A DNA stretch of 9,014 nt. It comes from Methanosarcinales archaeon. GTDB taxonomy: Archaea; Halobacteriota; Syntropharchaeia; Alkanophagales; Methanospirareceae. The DNA is taken from positions 8,929 through 17,942 of the forward strand of contig JAODGF010000071.1 in assembly GCA_025464645.1 (NCBI GenBank), read 5' to 3'. Shown piece by piece: positions 1 through 5,639 of this stretch. The translations under genes and the position numbers were made by a program. Positions within the stretch are counted from its first letter, which is position 1, and each line of letters opens with the position of its first letter. Below the pieces are notes generated by a model, which worked only from the letters and a program-made list of their open reading frames with translations, was not told the origin of the DNA and did no database searches.

Positions 1-190
1 GGACCGTCTCAAAGATATTGAGTTCCCTGGAGGGGTAGTGGCAAATGTTTATTGATATGGCAATTTGGAAACGCTCTACTAGTCACTATACCCCGTACTT
101 AATTAAGTACAGGGCCTGCACTTAAGCACGAGTGCCGATGACTTAAACTACCCTTTTATCACAAGCATATAAAAGCTTTTCGCTTTTTTT
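1..190. other. Gene-free stretch at the window start
   Basis: I see no convincing gene here. One plus-strand frame is open from base 2 to a TGA at 53-55 and would encode 17 residues ending in GGVVANVY. It could be the tail of a gene lying left of the window, but a run this short is also expected by chance. The rest contains the palindrome at 91-114, a small GCAC-GA-GTGC inverted repeat at 126-135, three ACTTAA copies spaced 21-23 bases apart (97, 120, 141), and a TATA-like CATATAAAAG at 166-175 with no gene in a sensible position after it on either strand. Confidence 0.5.
91..114. repeat. Near-perfect 24-base palindrome with a perfect 16-base core
   Basis: The core GTACTTAATTAAGTAC at 95-110 is a perfect palindrome. 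After one mismatched pair (C94/A111) the arms continue as CCC at 91-93 and GGG at 112-114. A palindrome without a loop suits a dimeric DNA-binding protein better than an RNA hairpin. No neighbouring gene identifies the protein, and a transposon-end relic is an alternative. Confidence 0.6.
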
Positions 191-199
191 TCTATTTTT
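177..199 (+). terminator. T-rich stretch, possible plus-strand terminator
   Basis: Two T runs on the plus strand (eight Ts at 184-191, five at 195-199) follow the small palindrome AAAAGCTTTT at 171-180. Archaeal RNA polymerase stops at T runs, so this could end a transcript entering from the left. No complete plus-strand gene precedes it inside the window, so the role is an inference. Confidence 0.3.
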
Positions 200-594
200 G
201 ATGCGCCCCTCCAAAAAGTTTGTTATAACGCGTAATGTACCAGGTTTTGTGCACTTTCTTCTTCTCCTCATCTACAACCACTACAGGTACAGTATCCGCT
301 TTCTCATAACTATACCGCTCCCCTCTTTCTTCTCCCCGCTCCCCTCGTATGACATCCGTTTTCTCTAACCCCTTCTGCCCCGATATATACTTCTCCACCA
401 CCTCCCAGCCATGCCCCACCGATTGCGAAGCAGCGAAGCATTTTTGGTCAAACTTTTTCTAAAAGTTTGTTGATAAAACTTTTCTTAAAAGTTTTGTGAT
501 AACAACTTGGCGCCCATAAATGCTCTGGACACCACTCCTTAAGCTGCGGAAATCTATCCCTTATCAATTTGCTGCTTCTCCCCTTTATTCGGCA
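192..594 (-). pseudogene. tnpA: Broken IS200/IS605-type Y1 transposase (tnpA), C-terminal part, split by a hairpin insert
   Basis: Reading the minus strand, 594-496 encodes RIKGRSSKLIRDRFPQLK followed by EWCPEHLWAPSCYH. This matches the segment of IS200-family TnpA where KG..S..IR..FP.L is followed by LW..SY. After about 73 foreign bases, the next frame (422-375) resumes with SVGHGWEVVEKYISGQ, which fits the C-terminal helix carrying the nucleophilic tyrosine (Tyr codon 387-389). Joined, the pieces read as continuous TnpA. The N-terminal half with the HUH metal motif is missing: a stop appears at 601-603 and no HUH-like sequence lies upstream. Downstream of the catalytic helix the frame stays open to 192 with a Lys/Glu/Arg-rich tail (RGERGEERGERYSY, then VPVVVVDEEKKK) that I do not recognise. 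It is inactive by truncation and frameshift. Assignment is by recalled family motifs, not alignment. The stretch 192-419 can also be read as a 75-codon ORF from a GTG, but it is better explained as this remnant. Confidence 0.6.
423..495. repeat. Short hairpin element with two tandem near-identical hairpins, inserted in the tnpA remnant
   Basis: Hairpin one (450-468) has perfect 8-base arms AAACTTTT and AAAAGTTT around TCT. Hairpin two (475-495) has perfect 9-base arms AAAACTTTT and AAAAGTTTT around CTT. With the linkers GTTGAT and GTGAT they form two tandem units of about 25 bases. On the left is a perfect tandem duplication of GCGAAGCA (425-440). The whole segment lies exactly where the two transposase pieces separate, so it is best explained as an inserted short repeat (MITE-like or slippage-generated). 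Insert edges are uncertain by a few bases and I see no clear target-site duplication. Confidence 0.6.
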
Positions 595-619
595 AAGTTT
601 TTAAAAGGAGCAAGGATAA

Positions 620-709
620 ATGAAATTGAATAAATTTTTCATAAATGCTTTTATTGAAGGAAATGAGAAGTGGATAAAAAATTATTTAAAGATTAAAGCG
701 AATAAATAA
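620..709 (+). CDS. 29-residue mini-ORF just upstream of leuA, possible leader peptide
   Basis: ATG at 620 is preceded by AAAAGGAG at 603-610, a good ribosome-binding site 9 bases before the start. The frame stops with TAA at 707-709, 13 bases before the leuA ATG. The peptide is Lys- and Asn-rich (begins MKLNKFFINAF, ends KIKANK) with four Ile and two Leu codons but no run of Leu codons as in bacterial leu leaders. It resembles no protein I know. It could be a leader peptide affecting leuA translation, a small protein, or a chance ORF in A/T-rich sequence. It contains the likely leuA TATA element, which argues against both functions operating on one transcript. Confidence 0.35.
   Translation: MKLNKFFINAFIEGNEKWIKNYLKIKANK
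682..691 (+). promoter_or_regulatory. Possible TATA box for leuA
   Basis: TTATTTAAAG lies about 36 bases before the leuA ATG. Transcription starting about 27 bases beyond its centre would begin near 713, giving a leader of roughly 10 bases. A second candidate, TTTTTAAAAG at 597-606, would drive a longer transcript including most of the mini-ORF. I cannot decide between them. Confidence 0.35.
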
Positions 710-722
710 GGGAAAAGGGAAC

Positions 723-2228
723 ATGCCTGAAAAGGACAGGGTAATAGAAGTATTTGATACGACATTGAGAGATGGAGAACAGACGCCAGGCATTTCGTTT
801 ACTAAAGAGCAAAAGAGAACGATTGCAAGGCAGTTGGACAAGCTTGGCGTGGACATAATAGAAGCAGGAACTCCGATTACGTCAAAGGAGGAGAAGGAGG
901 TAGTGAAGCTTATCTGTGATGAGGGTCTATCAGCAAAGATATGCGGACTGGCAAGGGTACTGACCCCTGATATTGATGCTTGTATTGATTGTGGCGTTGA
1001 TATGATCCATATATTCGTGCCTTCTTCCAAAATTCAGCGCGAGCACACGACAAAGATGAGTGAAGCCCAGGTGAAAGAGCAAGCATATAAGATGACGAGG
1101 TATGTCAAGGAACATGGTTTTGCGTGCATGTTCTCTGCAATGGACGCAACACGAACGAAACTGGATTTTCTGATAGATTTATACAAAACTGCGGAAGAAG
1201 CAGGTGCAGACATCTTAAATGTGCCGGATACGGTGGGCATAAGCGAACCGTTTGCGATGTACGAACTTGTAGGTGAGATATATCGTGCCGTGAAAGTTCC
1301 GATCAGCGTACACTGCCATAATGACTTTGGTCTCGCGGTAGCGAATAGTCTGGCGGGAGTGAAAGCAGGTGCTTCGCAAGTTCAGGTATCGGTGAACGGG
1401 ATAGGAGAAAGAGCGGGAAATGCAGACCTCGTTGAGACTGTGATGAGTTTGAACTCGATTTACAGGCTGAAAACAAACATAAAAACTGAATATTTATTCG
1501 AGACGTCAAAGCTTATTGAGCGCTTAACTGGTATTCAAATCCCAGTAACAAAACCCGTGGTTGGCGAGAATGCCTTCTCTCATGAATCCGGGATACATGC
1601 ACACGGCGTGATAGTGAAGAGTGACACATTTGAGCCCGGGATAATGACACCGGAGATGGTAGGGCACAGAAGGCGAATCGTGCTTGGAAAGCACACAGGA
1701 AAACACTCGATAGAGAAGAAATTATCGGAAATTGGGATGTTTCCGCCGAAAGAACAGGTGGATGAGATACTCGAAAGGGTGAAGGAACTCGGTGCAAGTG
1801 GTAAAAGAGTTACTGATGATGACCTGTTTAGCATCGCGGAGGTGGTAATGGGCGAAGTTGCACGGCATGAGCGGGTGGTAACACTGAAAGAGCTCTCGGT
1901 GATGACCGGGAACAATTTGATACCGACAGCGTCACTGAAAGTGATAGTACGAGGGAAGGAATGCACATCCGCGCAGATGGGTGTTGGTCCGGTGGATGCT
2001 GCAATAAAAGCGATTCAGGAGATAATAGGCGGTGAAATAGGCGGTGGCATCGAGCTTAAAGACTTCAGGATAGAGGCGATAACCGGAGGTTCTAATGCTC
2101 TTGCGGAGGTAATCGTGGGTGTGGAGAAAGGAGGTAGAATGGTAACGGCGAGAGGCGTGCGGGAAGACATTGTGATGGCTTCGGTAGAGGCGTTTATCAA
2201 TGCGGTGAACAGGTTGATGCAAGAATGA
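723..2228 (+). CDS. leuA: 2-isopropylmalate synthase (LeuA/CimA family)
   Basis: 501 residues; condenses acetyl-CoA with a 2-oxo acid, most likely 2-oxoisovalerate in the first committed step of leucine synthesis, in the cytoplasm. The N-terminal TIM barrel opens with FDTTLRDGEQTPG (Arg16, Asp17: substrate and metal contact), carries the metal-binding HCHND (197-201) and NGIGERAGN (225-233), then GENAFSHESGIHAHG (281-295). The C-terminal region (about 385-501, with the glycine-rich GGEIGGGIELKDF) is the LeuA-type allosteric dimer domain where leucine normally acts, so this is not the shorter homocitrate synthase AksA. ICGLARVL (73-80) and DCGVDMIHIFVP resemble methanogen LeuA more than CimA, as I recall those sequences, but citramalate synthase cannot be excluded. 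The usual Glu in the S-x-E-D-A motif is Met here (Met140 in FSAMDATR). The start follows the purine-rich GGGAAAAGGGA and gives a normal family N-terminus. Confidence 0.88.
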   Translation: MPEKDRVIEVFDTTLRDGEQTPGISFTKEQKRTIARQLDKLGVDIIEAGTPITSKEEKEVVKLICDEGLSAKICGLARVLTPDIDACIDCGVDMIHIFVPSSKIQREHTTKMSEAQVKEQAYKMTRYVKEHGFACMFSAMDATRTKLDFLIDLYKTAEEAGADILNVPDTVGISEPFAMYELVGEIYRAVKVPISVHCHNDFGLAVANSLAGVKAGASQVQVSVNGIGERAGNADLVETVMSLNSIYRLKTNIKTEYLFETSKLIERLTGIQIPVTKPVVGENAFSHESGIHAHGVIVKSDTFEPGIMTPEMVGHRRRIVLGKHTGKHSIEKKLSEIGMFPPKEQVDEILERVKELGASGKRVTDDDLFSIAEVVMGEVARHERVVTLKELSVMTGNNLIPTASLKVIVRGKECTSAQMGVGPVDAAIKAIQEIIGGEIGGGIELKDFRIEAITGGSNALAEVIVGVEKGGRMVTARGVREDIVMASVEAFINAVNRLMQE

Positions 2229-2234
2229 ATACGT

Positions 2235-4145
2235 TCAACCACCCACGAACCTCGCTCTTTCCGACAACTTATAAGAAAAAGGCAATTCACGGAAAGGTTT
2301 GCTTTTTATAGCTTCCTCAATCTGCTCTTTCAACTCGCGAACATCCATTGGTAAAGCTTTCTTTTCTAAAGAGAGGTTTCTCTCCCTTATCCTAACACTC
2401 AACGTGCGCTTCTCCACTTCTTTATCGCCTACCACGGCAACATAAGGAATCCACTCACGACCCGCATCTCTTATCTTCTTTGACACCGTCTCCTCGCGAT
2501 CGTCCACATCCACCCTTATCCCGGTTAGCACCGGCAGAAGCTCCTCGATGTATTCCAGATGCCTCTCTGCTACGGGAATCATCCTCAACTGTGTAGGAGA
2601 AAGCCATAGGGGAAGCTGCGGCAAAAATCCACCTTCCATATCTAAATATGCACGCTCTAACAGCGCATACATGCATCGCTCTATCGCACCACTTGGAGAG
2701 CAATGAAGTATAATAGGATACTTCTCCTCTCCGTTCGCATCCACATATTTTATCCCGTATCGTTCTGCATTCTCCACATCTATCTGCACGGTGGATAAAG
2801 CCGACGCTTTTTCCAACGCATCCACGAAGTTAAACTCAAACTTAAGCACGAAATAGAAAAAGCGTTGGTCCCAGCGCTCTATCAGCACTGGCTTACCCGC
2901 TATTCTTACCAATTCCTCTATAAACTCCTTATTTGCTTCACCGTCGTAGAATTCACGTGTGAATCGGAGAGCAACTTCGTAGTCCCGCGGTGAAAATCCT
3001 ATGCCTTCTAAAACACGCATGCAGAGCTCATACTGCTTTTTGAACTCTACTAATGCTTCTTTCATATCCCTGCACAGCGTGTGCATGTCCGGCATCGTGA
3101 ATTTTCTCAAACGGCGTAGACCAACGAGTTCGCCTCTTTTTTCCTTCCTGAAAGAAGGAGCGAGTTCGAACATCTTTAATGGCAAGTTTTTGTATGATAT
3201 GCTCATATCCTTGCTCATAAGAAACTGTCCAAAGCAAGCAGAAAACCGTAAAAACAAATCCGGCTTACCTCCCTTCCCTGCCATTGAATACTGTCTCGCA
3301 GGAAACCGTTCGAGATAATCTTTTAGCGATGGATGCTCTACACTGTACATTATGGGCGTCTCTACTTCCACAGCACCATATTCAGCCACTGAATTCCTGA
3401 CATAATCCTCTAATAGCGCTTTTATCAGCTTGCCCTTGGGGTAGAACCTTAAATTCCCCGGATCGGAGGAGGGTTCATAATCCGCTATTTCTAACCGTTT
3501 CATAAGCTCTACATGCGGTGGTACCTTATCCACTGCCCTTCTTTTTTCACTCTCATATATGAAGAACTTCTGCAAATTTTCTCTTCCGTCAAACTCAAAA
3601 TCCTCGGGCTTTATAAGACCTCCTTTGTTTCCGGTGTCCAGGAAGAAGAAGTGAGATTCTGCTTTCTCCTCCGCTTCTAACGCCTTTGATAGTTTTTCTA
3701 CCCCTACTTCTCCCGCTCCTGCACCTTCACGACCCTGTATTTTCCTTGATAACTCGGATAACGGATGCCCTTTGCATCGCAGCGTGAAGGATTTGTACCA
3801 GCCAAAAGGCGCCCTCTTTACTTCCACGCCTCGAGAACGCAAATTCTCCTCCATGCTGCTCAATATCTCTATACTCCTCTCCGGCGAAGCCAGCTCAGCG
3901 CTTAAATGCGCATACGGATACAAAACTATTCTTTCCGCACCGACCTTATTGAAAACAGAAATAGTTTCTTCTGATGCCTTCTCTACCACATATCTCGCAT
4001 CTTGCTCATCTTCTCTTTCCACGGCAATGAACACGACTAATACCTCTTCTATCCGCTCCTTCGATTCGCTAATAGGCTCCGCAACTCGCGTCTTCTCCTT
4101 CGCTTCGTATTCTATATAATCCGAATGTATGAACAGCAGTTGCAA
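2235..4145 (-). CDS. thrS: Threonyl-tRNA synthetase, archaeal type with N-terminal editing domain
   Basis: 636 residues; charges tRNA-Thr with threonine and hydrolyses mischarged Ser-tRNA-Thr, in the cytoplasm. Residues 1-135 are the archaeal D-aminoacyl-deacylase-like editing domain: opening LLFIHSDYIEYE, YPYAHLS with His80, and APFGWYKSF with Lys118, spaced as the catalytic His/Lys of Pyrococcus ThrRS. The class II core spans about 205-505: motif 2 FRKE at 332-335, motif 3 SGAIER (485-490), and the three zinc ligands that recognise threonine, Cys304, His355 and His481. The anticodon-binding domain is about 510-620. The start codon is TTG, chosen because the editing domain begins right there and GAGAGGG (4154-4160) sits 8 bases upstream. 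A TATA box at 4201-4208 suggests its own promoter, separate from nikR. Convergent with leuA, 6 bases between stops. Confidence 0.95.
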   Translation of the reverse strand: MQLLFIHSDYIEYEAKEKTRVAEPISESKERIEEVLVVFIAVEREDEQDARYVVEKASEETISVFNKVGAERIVLYPYAHLSAELASPERSIEILSSMEENLRSRGVEVKRAPFGWYKSFTLRCKGHPLSELSRKIQGREGAGAGEVGVEKLSKALEAEEKAESHFFFLDTGNKGGLIKPEDFEFDGRENLQKFFIYESEKRRAVDKVPPHVELMKRLEIADYEPSSDPGNLRFYPKGKLIKALLEDYVRNSVAEYGAVEVETPIMYSVEHPSLKDYLERFPARQYSMAGKGGKPDLFLRFSACFGQFLMSKDMSISYKNLPLKMFELAPSFRKEKRGELVGLRRLRKFTMPDMHTLCRDMKEALVEFKKQYELCMRVLEGIGFSPRDYEVALRFTREFYDGEANKEFIEELVRIAGKPVLIERWDQRFFYFVLKFEFNFVDALEKASALSTVQIDVENAERYGIKYVDANGEEKYPIILHCSPSGAIERCMYALLERAYLDMEGGFLPQLPLWLSPTQLRMIPVAERHLEYIEELLPVLTGIRVDVDDREETVSKKIRDAGREWIPYVAVVGDKEVEKRTLSVRIRERNLSLEKKALPMDVRELKEQIEEAIKSKPFRELPFSYKLSERARFVGG

Positions 4146-4153
4146 TTTTTACA

Positions 4154-4208
4154 CCCTCTCTTCTTTATTTTCAGTTTAAATGAAGTTGAGAAGATAAACT
4201 CATATAAA
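4154..4208 (-). promoter_or_regulatory. thrS promoter and ribosome-binding site
   Basis: On the minus strand TTTATATG (4201-4208) is an excellent archaeal TATA box. Initiation about 27 bases on would fall near 4178, giving a leader of about 33 bases that includes GAGAGGG at 4154-4160, 8 bases before the TTG start. A second A/T element (ATTTAAAC, near 4174-4181) is less likely because the ribosome-binding site would then lie outside the transcript. Confidence 0.5.
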
Positions 4209-4222
4209 AGAAATTAGCTTAC

Positions 4223-4606
4223 TTATGCAATTATCAACTTAACATAATCCATCTTCCCGCTTGTCTGGAACAACCTGAGCAACTGCTTTATGCGAGCTGC
4301 GTCACCCTCTAAGATGAACACCTCGAGACATTTATCTTCTCGTAAGTGGTTATGAATCTGAGTGCTTATGATGTCTTCGTATTTGTGCTTTATCTCGGTT
4401 ACCGTGCCCTCCACTTTCTGCGCATGAATGAGCAAAAGCACCGAGTTTAACCTGCCTTCTAACGCCTCTTTCTCTTTGTTATCTGCGAGCAGCATTCTCG
4501 CCCCTGCTCTCATCACTTCTGACCTTCCGGAGAACCCAAGCTCCTTTTGTAGATTATCCATTTCATTCAATATCTCATCGCTTAGCGAGACGCTGATTAC
4601 TGCCAT
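4223..4606 (-). CDS. nikR: NikR, nickel-responsive transcriptional regulator
   Basis: 127 residues, close to the usual 130-140. The N-terminal half is a ribbon-helix-helix DNA-binding domain (ISVSLSDEILNEMDNL, then GFSGRSEVMRAGAR). The C-terminal half is the ACT-like nickel-sensing tetramer domain with all four ligands in correct spacing: His74, His85, His87 and Cys93, intervals identical to His76/His87/His89/Cys95 of Escherichia coli NikR. Known role of the family: with nickel bound, it represses nickel uptake genes. ATG at 4606 gives the normal N-terminus; only weak GAAAAGAAA precedes it. It is divergent from a membrane-protein gene, with an inverted repeat between them that is a good operator candidate, so autoregulation plus control of the neighbour is likely. 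Downstream thrS has its own promoter and is probably not co-regulated. Confidence 0.92.
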   Translation of the reverse strand: MAVISVSLSDEILNEMDNLQKELGFSGRSEVMRAGARMLLADNKEKEALEGRLNSVLLLIHAQKVEGTVTEIKHKYEDIISTQIHNHLREDKCLEVFILEGDAARIKQLLRLFQTSGKMDYVKLIIA

Positions 4607-4640
4607 TTTCTTTTCTAAAGAAAGGTTTGTTATTAAAAAA

Positions 4641-4673
4641 TCATTTAAATATTATTAATAAATTAAATAATAT
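4641..4673. promoter_or_regulatory. Divergent nikR/membrane-protein promoter with candidate NikR operator
   Basis: An inverted repeat ATATTATT (4649-4656) / AATAATAT (4666-4673) with a 9-base spacer lies between the two divergent genes. Its half-sites TATTATT and AATAATA are those I recall for Helicobacter pylori NikR, where the spacer is 11. The minus-strand TATA candidate ATTTAAATGA (4641-4650) would start nikR about 13 bases before its ATG. The plus-strand candidate AATTAAATAA (4661-4670) would start the membrane gene about 8 bases before its ATG at 4702. A protein bound to the repeat would cover both TATA boxes. The region is very A/T-rich, so part of the symmetry may be chance. Confidence 0.5.
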
Positions 4674-4701
4674 CATAACGCTCGTAGCGGTTGCGATAAA
4701 G

Positions 4702-5349
4702 ATGCAGATTAACGAATATGTAGATGTTTTCAGGATGAGGATACATGAATCATCGAAGCTAATCGCCAAAGAATTACTAAGGCATGCCCCTTTCACTTCT
4801 TTTGGCGCCGTTACAGGGCTTGTTATCATGCTTTTGGCAATCCACCGCCAGCCCATTGCTTCCGTTTCCTATAACATCTTCTATATCCTCCATCCGATTC
4901 ACGTGCTATTAAGTGCGCTCGTGACTGCGGGCATGTATAGATTACACGGTGGAAAAGGTTGGGCGGTGGTTTTAATTGGTTACACCGGGTCTATTGGCAT
5001 AGCTACGATAAGCGATTCAATAGTCCCCTACGCGGGGGAAATGTTACTTCGGCTTCCTAACCCGGGAATTCATATAGGGTTTATCGAAAAGTGGTGGCTT
5101 ATAAACCCTCTTGCATTTATTGGCATTGCAATCGCTTATCAGAGACCTGCAACTAAGTTCCCACATGCTGGACATGTGCTGTTGAGTACATGGGCATCCA
5201 CATTCCATATAATCATGGCATTAGGTGCAATGGTAAATTGGATTGTCTTCCTCGTTATAGGCTTCTTTTTATTCCTCTCGGTTTGGTTCCCTTGCTGCCT
5301 GAGCGACATAATCTTCCCACTTTTGTTTGTTAAGGAGGACAATCTTTAA
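4702..5349 (+). CDS. Unrecognised polytopic membrane protein divergent from nikR, candidate metal transporter
   Basis: 215 residues from ATG 4702. I do not recognise the family. Six or seven membrane segments are visible, about 31-48, 57-78, 86-104, 132-147, 158-176, 179-196 and perhaps 199-209. It is rich in potential metal ligands near or in membranes: HPIH (64-67), His82, His124, PHAGH (154-158), His169, and CCLSD (198-202). A short S-D-x-x-x-P motif occurs twice, SDSIVP (104-109) and SDIIFP (201-206), hinting at an internal duplication. The position opposite nikR, with a shared candidate operator, suggests nickel uptake or handling; that is inference from context. The frame is open back to an ATG at 4627, but that start would place the operator and TATA box inside the gene; no strong ribosome-binding site precedes 4702, consistent with a near-leaderless transcript. 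No NikM/CbiM, NiCoT or NikB/NikC signatures are seen. Confidence 0.75.
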   Translation: MQINEYVDVFRMRIHESSKLIAKELLRHAPFTSFGAVTGLVIMLLAIHRQPIASVSYNIFYILHPIHVLLSALVTAGMYRLHGGKGWAVVLIGYTGSIGIATISDSIVPYAGEMLLRLPNPGIHIGFIEKWWLINPLAFIGIAIAYQRPATKFPHAGHVLLSTWASTFHIIMALGAMVNWIVFLVIGFFLFLSVWFPCCLSDIIFPLLFVKEDNL

Positions 5350-5362
5350 ATTCGAGGTTGCG

Positions 5363-5372
5363 ATATATTATA
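5363..5372 (+). promoter_or_regulatory. Possible TATA box before the 58-residue gene
   Basis: ATATATTATA lies between the two membrane genes. Initiation about 27 bases on would be near 5394, just before the strong ribosome-binding site GGAGGTG at 5400-5406. The second gene could therefore be transcribed alone as well as by read-through. Confidence 0.35.
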
Positions 5373-5417
5373 ATAAGAGGAAGAAAAACAATAAGAATAG
5401 GAGGTGCGAAAGGGAAA

Positions 5418-5594
5418 ATGAAAATTGTAACCATAATCATGGTGGTGGTGATTGCGTTGTTCATACTGCTGCCCATTCTGTCTGGAAATGCGCGCATTCC
5501 AACAAGCATATCAGCTACTGAGATAGGGCACTTTATCGGCGGCTTTGCAGGTTACTGGATAGAGGCATTAAAGAGCGTTCTTTCTTCTTTATAA
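5418..5594 (+). CDS. Small single-span membrane protein, partner of the nikR-linked membrane gene
   Basis: 58 residues from ATG 5418, with GGAGGTG at 5400-5406 about 11 bases upstream. Residues 4-20 (VTIIMVVVIALFILLPI) form one hydrophobic span. A short soluble loop (SGNARIPTS) follows, then a second moderately hydrophobic or amphipathic stretch (EIGHFIGGFAGYWIEALKSVLSSL region, 34-58). No homologue comes to mind. It lies 68 bases after the polytopic protein on the same strand, so a two-subunit system resembling the small accessory subunits of nickel/cobalt transporters (CbiN/NikN-like in concept, not in sequence) is possible. An earlier in-frame ATG at 5358 would add a basic 20-residue extension but lies before the ribosome-binding site. 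The gene ends 45 bases before the convergent lysS stop; TTTTT at 5637-5641 may terminate it. Confidence 0.65.
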   Translation: MKIVTIIMVVVIALFILLPILSGNARIPTSISATEIGHFIGGFAGYWIEALKSVLSSL

Positions 5595-5639
5595 CGTAAT
5601 GTAAGAAAAGGGGGACTGTGAGAAGAACGAAAAGAGTTT

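Noticed and set aside
2..55. Possible C-terminal tail of a plus-strand gene entering from the left
   Set aside because: Only 17 codons are visible and no motif is recognised; cannot be distinguished from a chance open frame.
192..419. A 75-codon minus-strand ORF starting at a GTG as an intact gene
   Set aside because: Its first 16 residues are the C-terminal catalytic helix of a Y1 transposase whose preceding part lies beyond the hairpin insert; it is a remnant, and no ribosome-binding site precedes the GTG.
1..720. Search for tRNA, CRISPR or box C/D RNA in the gene-poor left region
   Set aside because: No cloverleaf, no regularly spaced repeat-spacer array and no paired C/D boxes seen; the only repeats are the short hairpins described.
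1580..1966. A 128-codon ORF on the minus strand opposite leuA
   Set aside because: Antisense shadow of a clear leuA, Ser/Thr-rich, no promoter or domain.
3001..4119. Two ORFs over 100 codons on the plus strand opposite thrS
   Set aside because: Antisense shadows of thrS with no domain signs.
4627..4701. Upstream ATG for the nikR-linked membrane protein
   Set aside because: It would add 25 residues encoded by the A/T-rich promoter/operator region and lacks a ribosome-binding site; 4702 fits the predicted transcription start.
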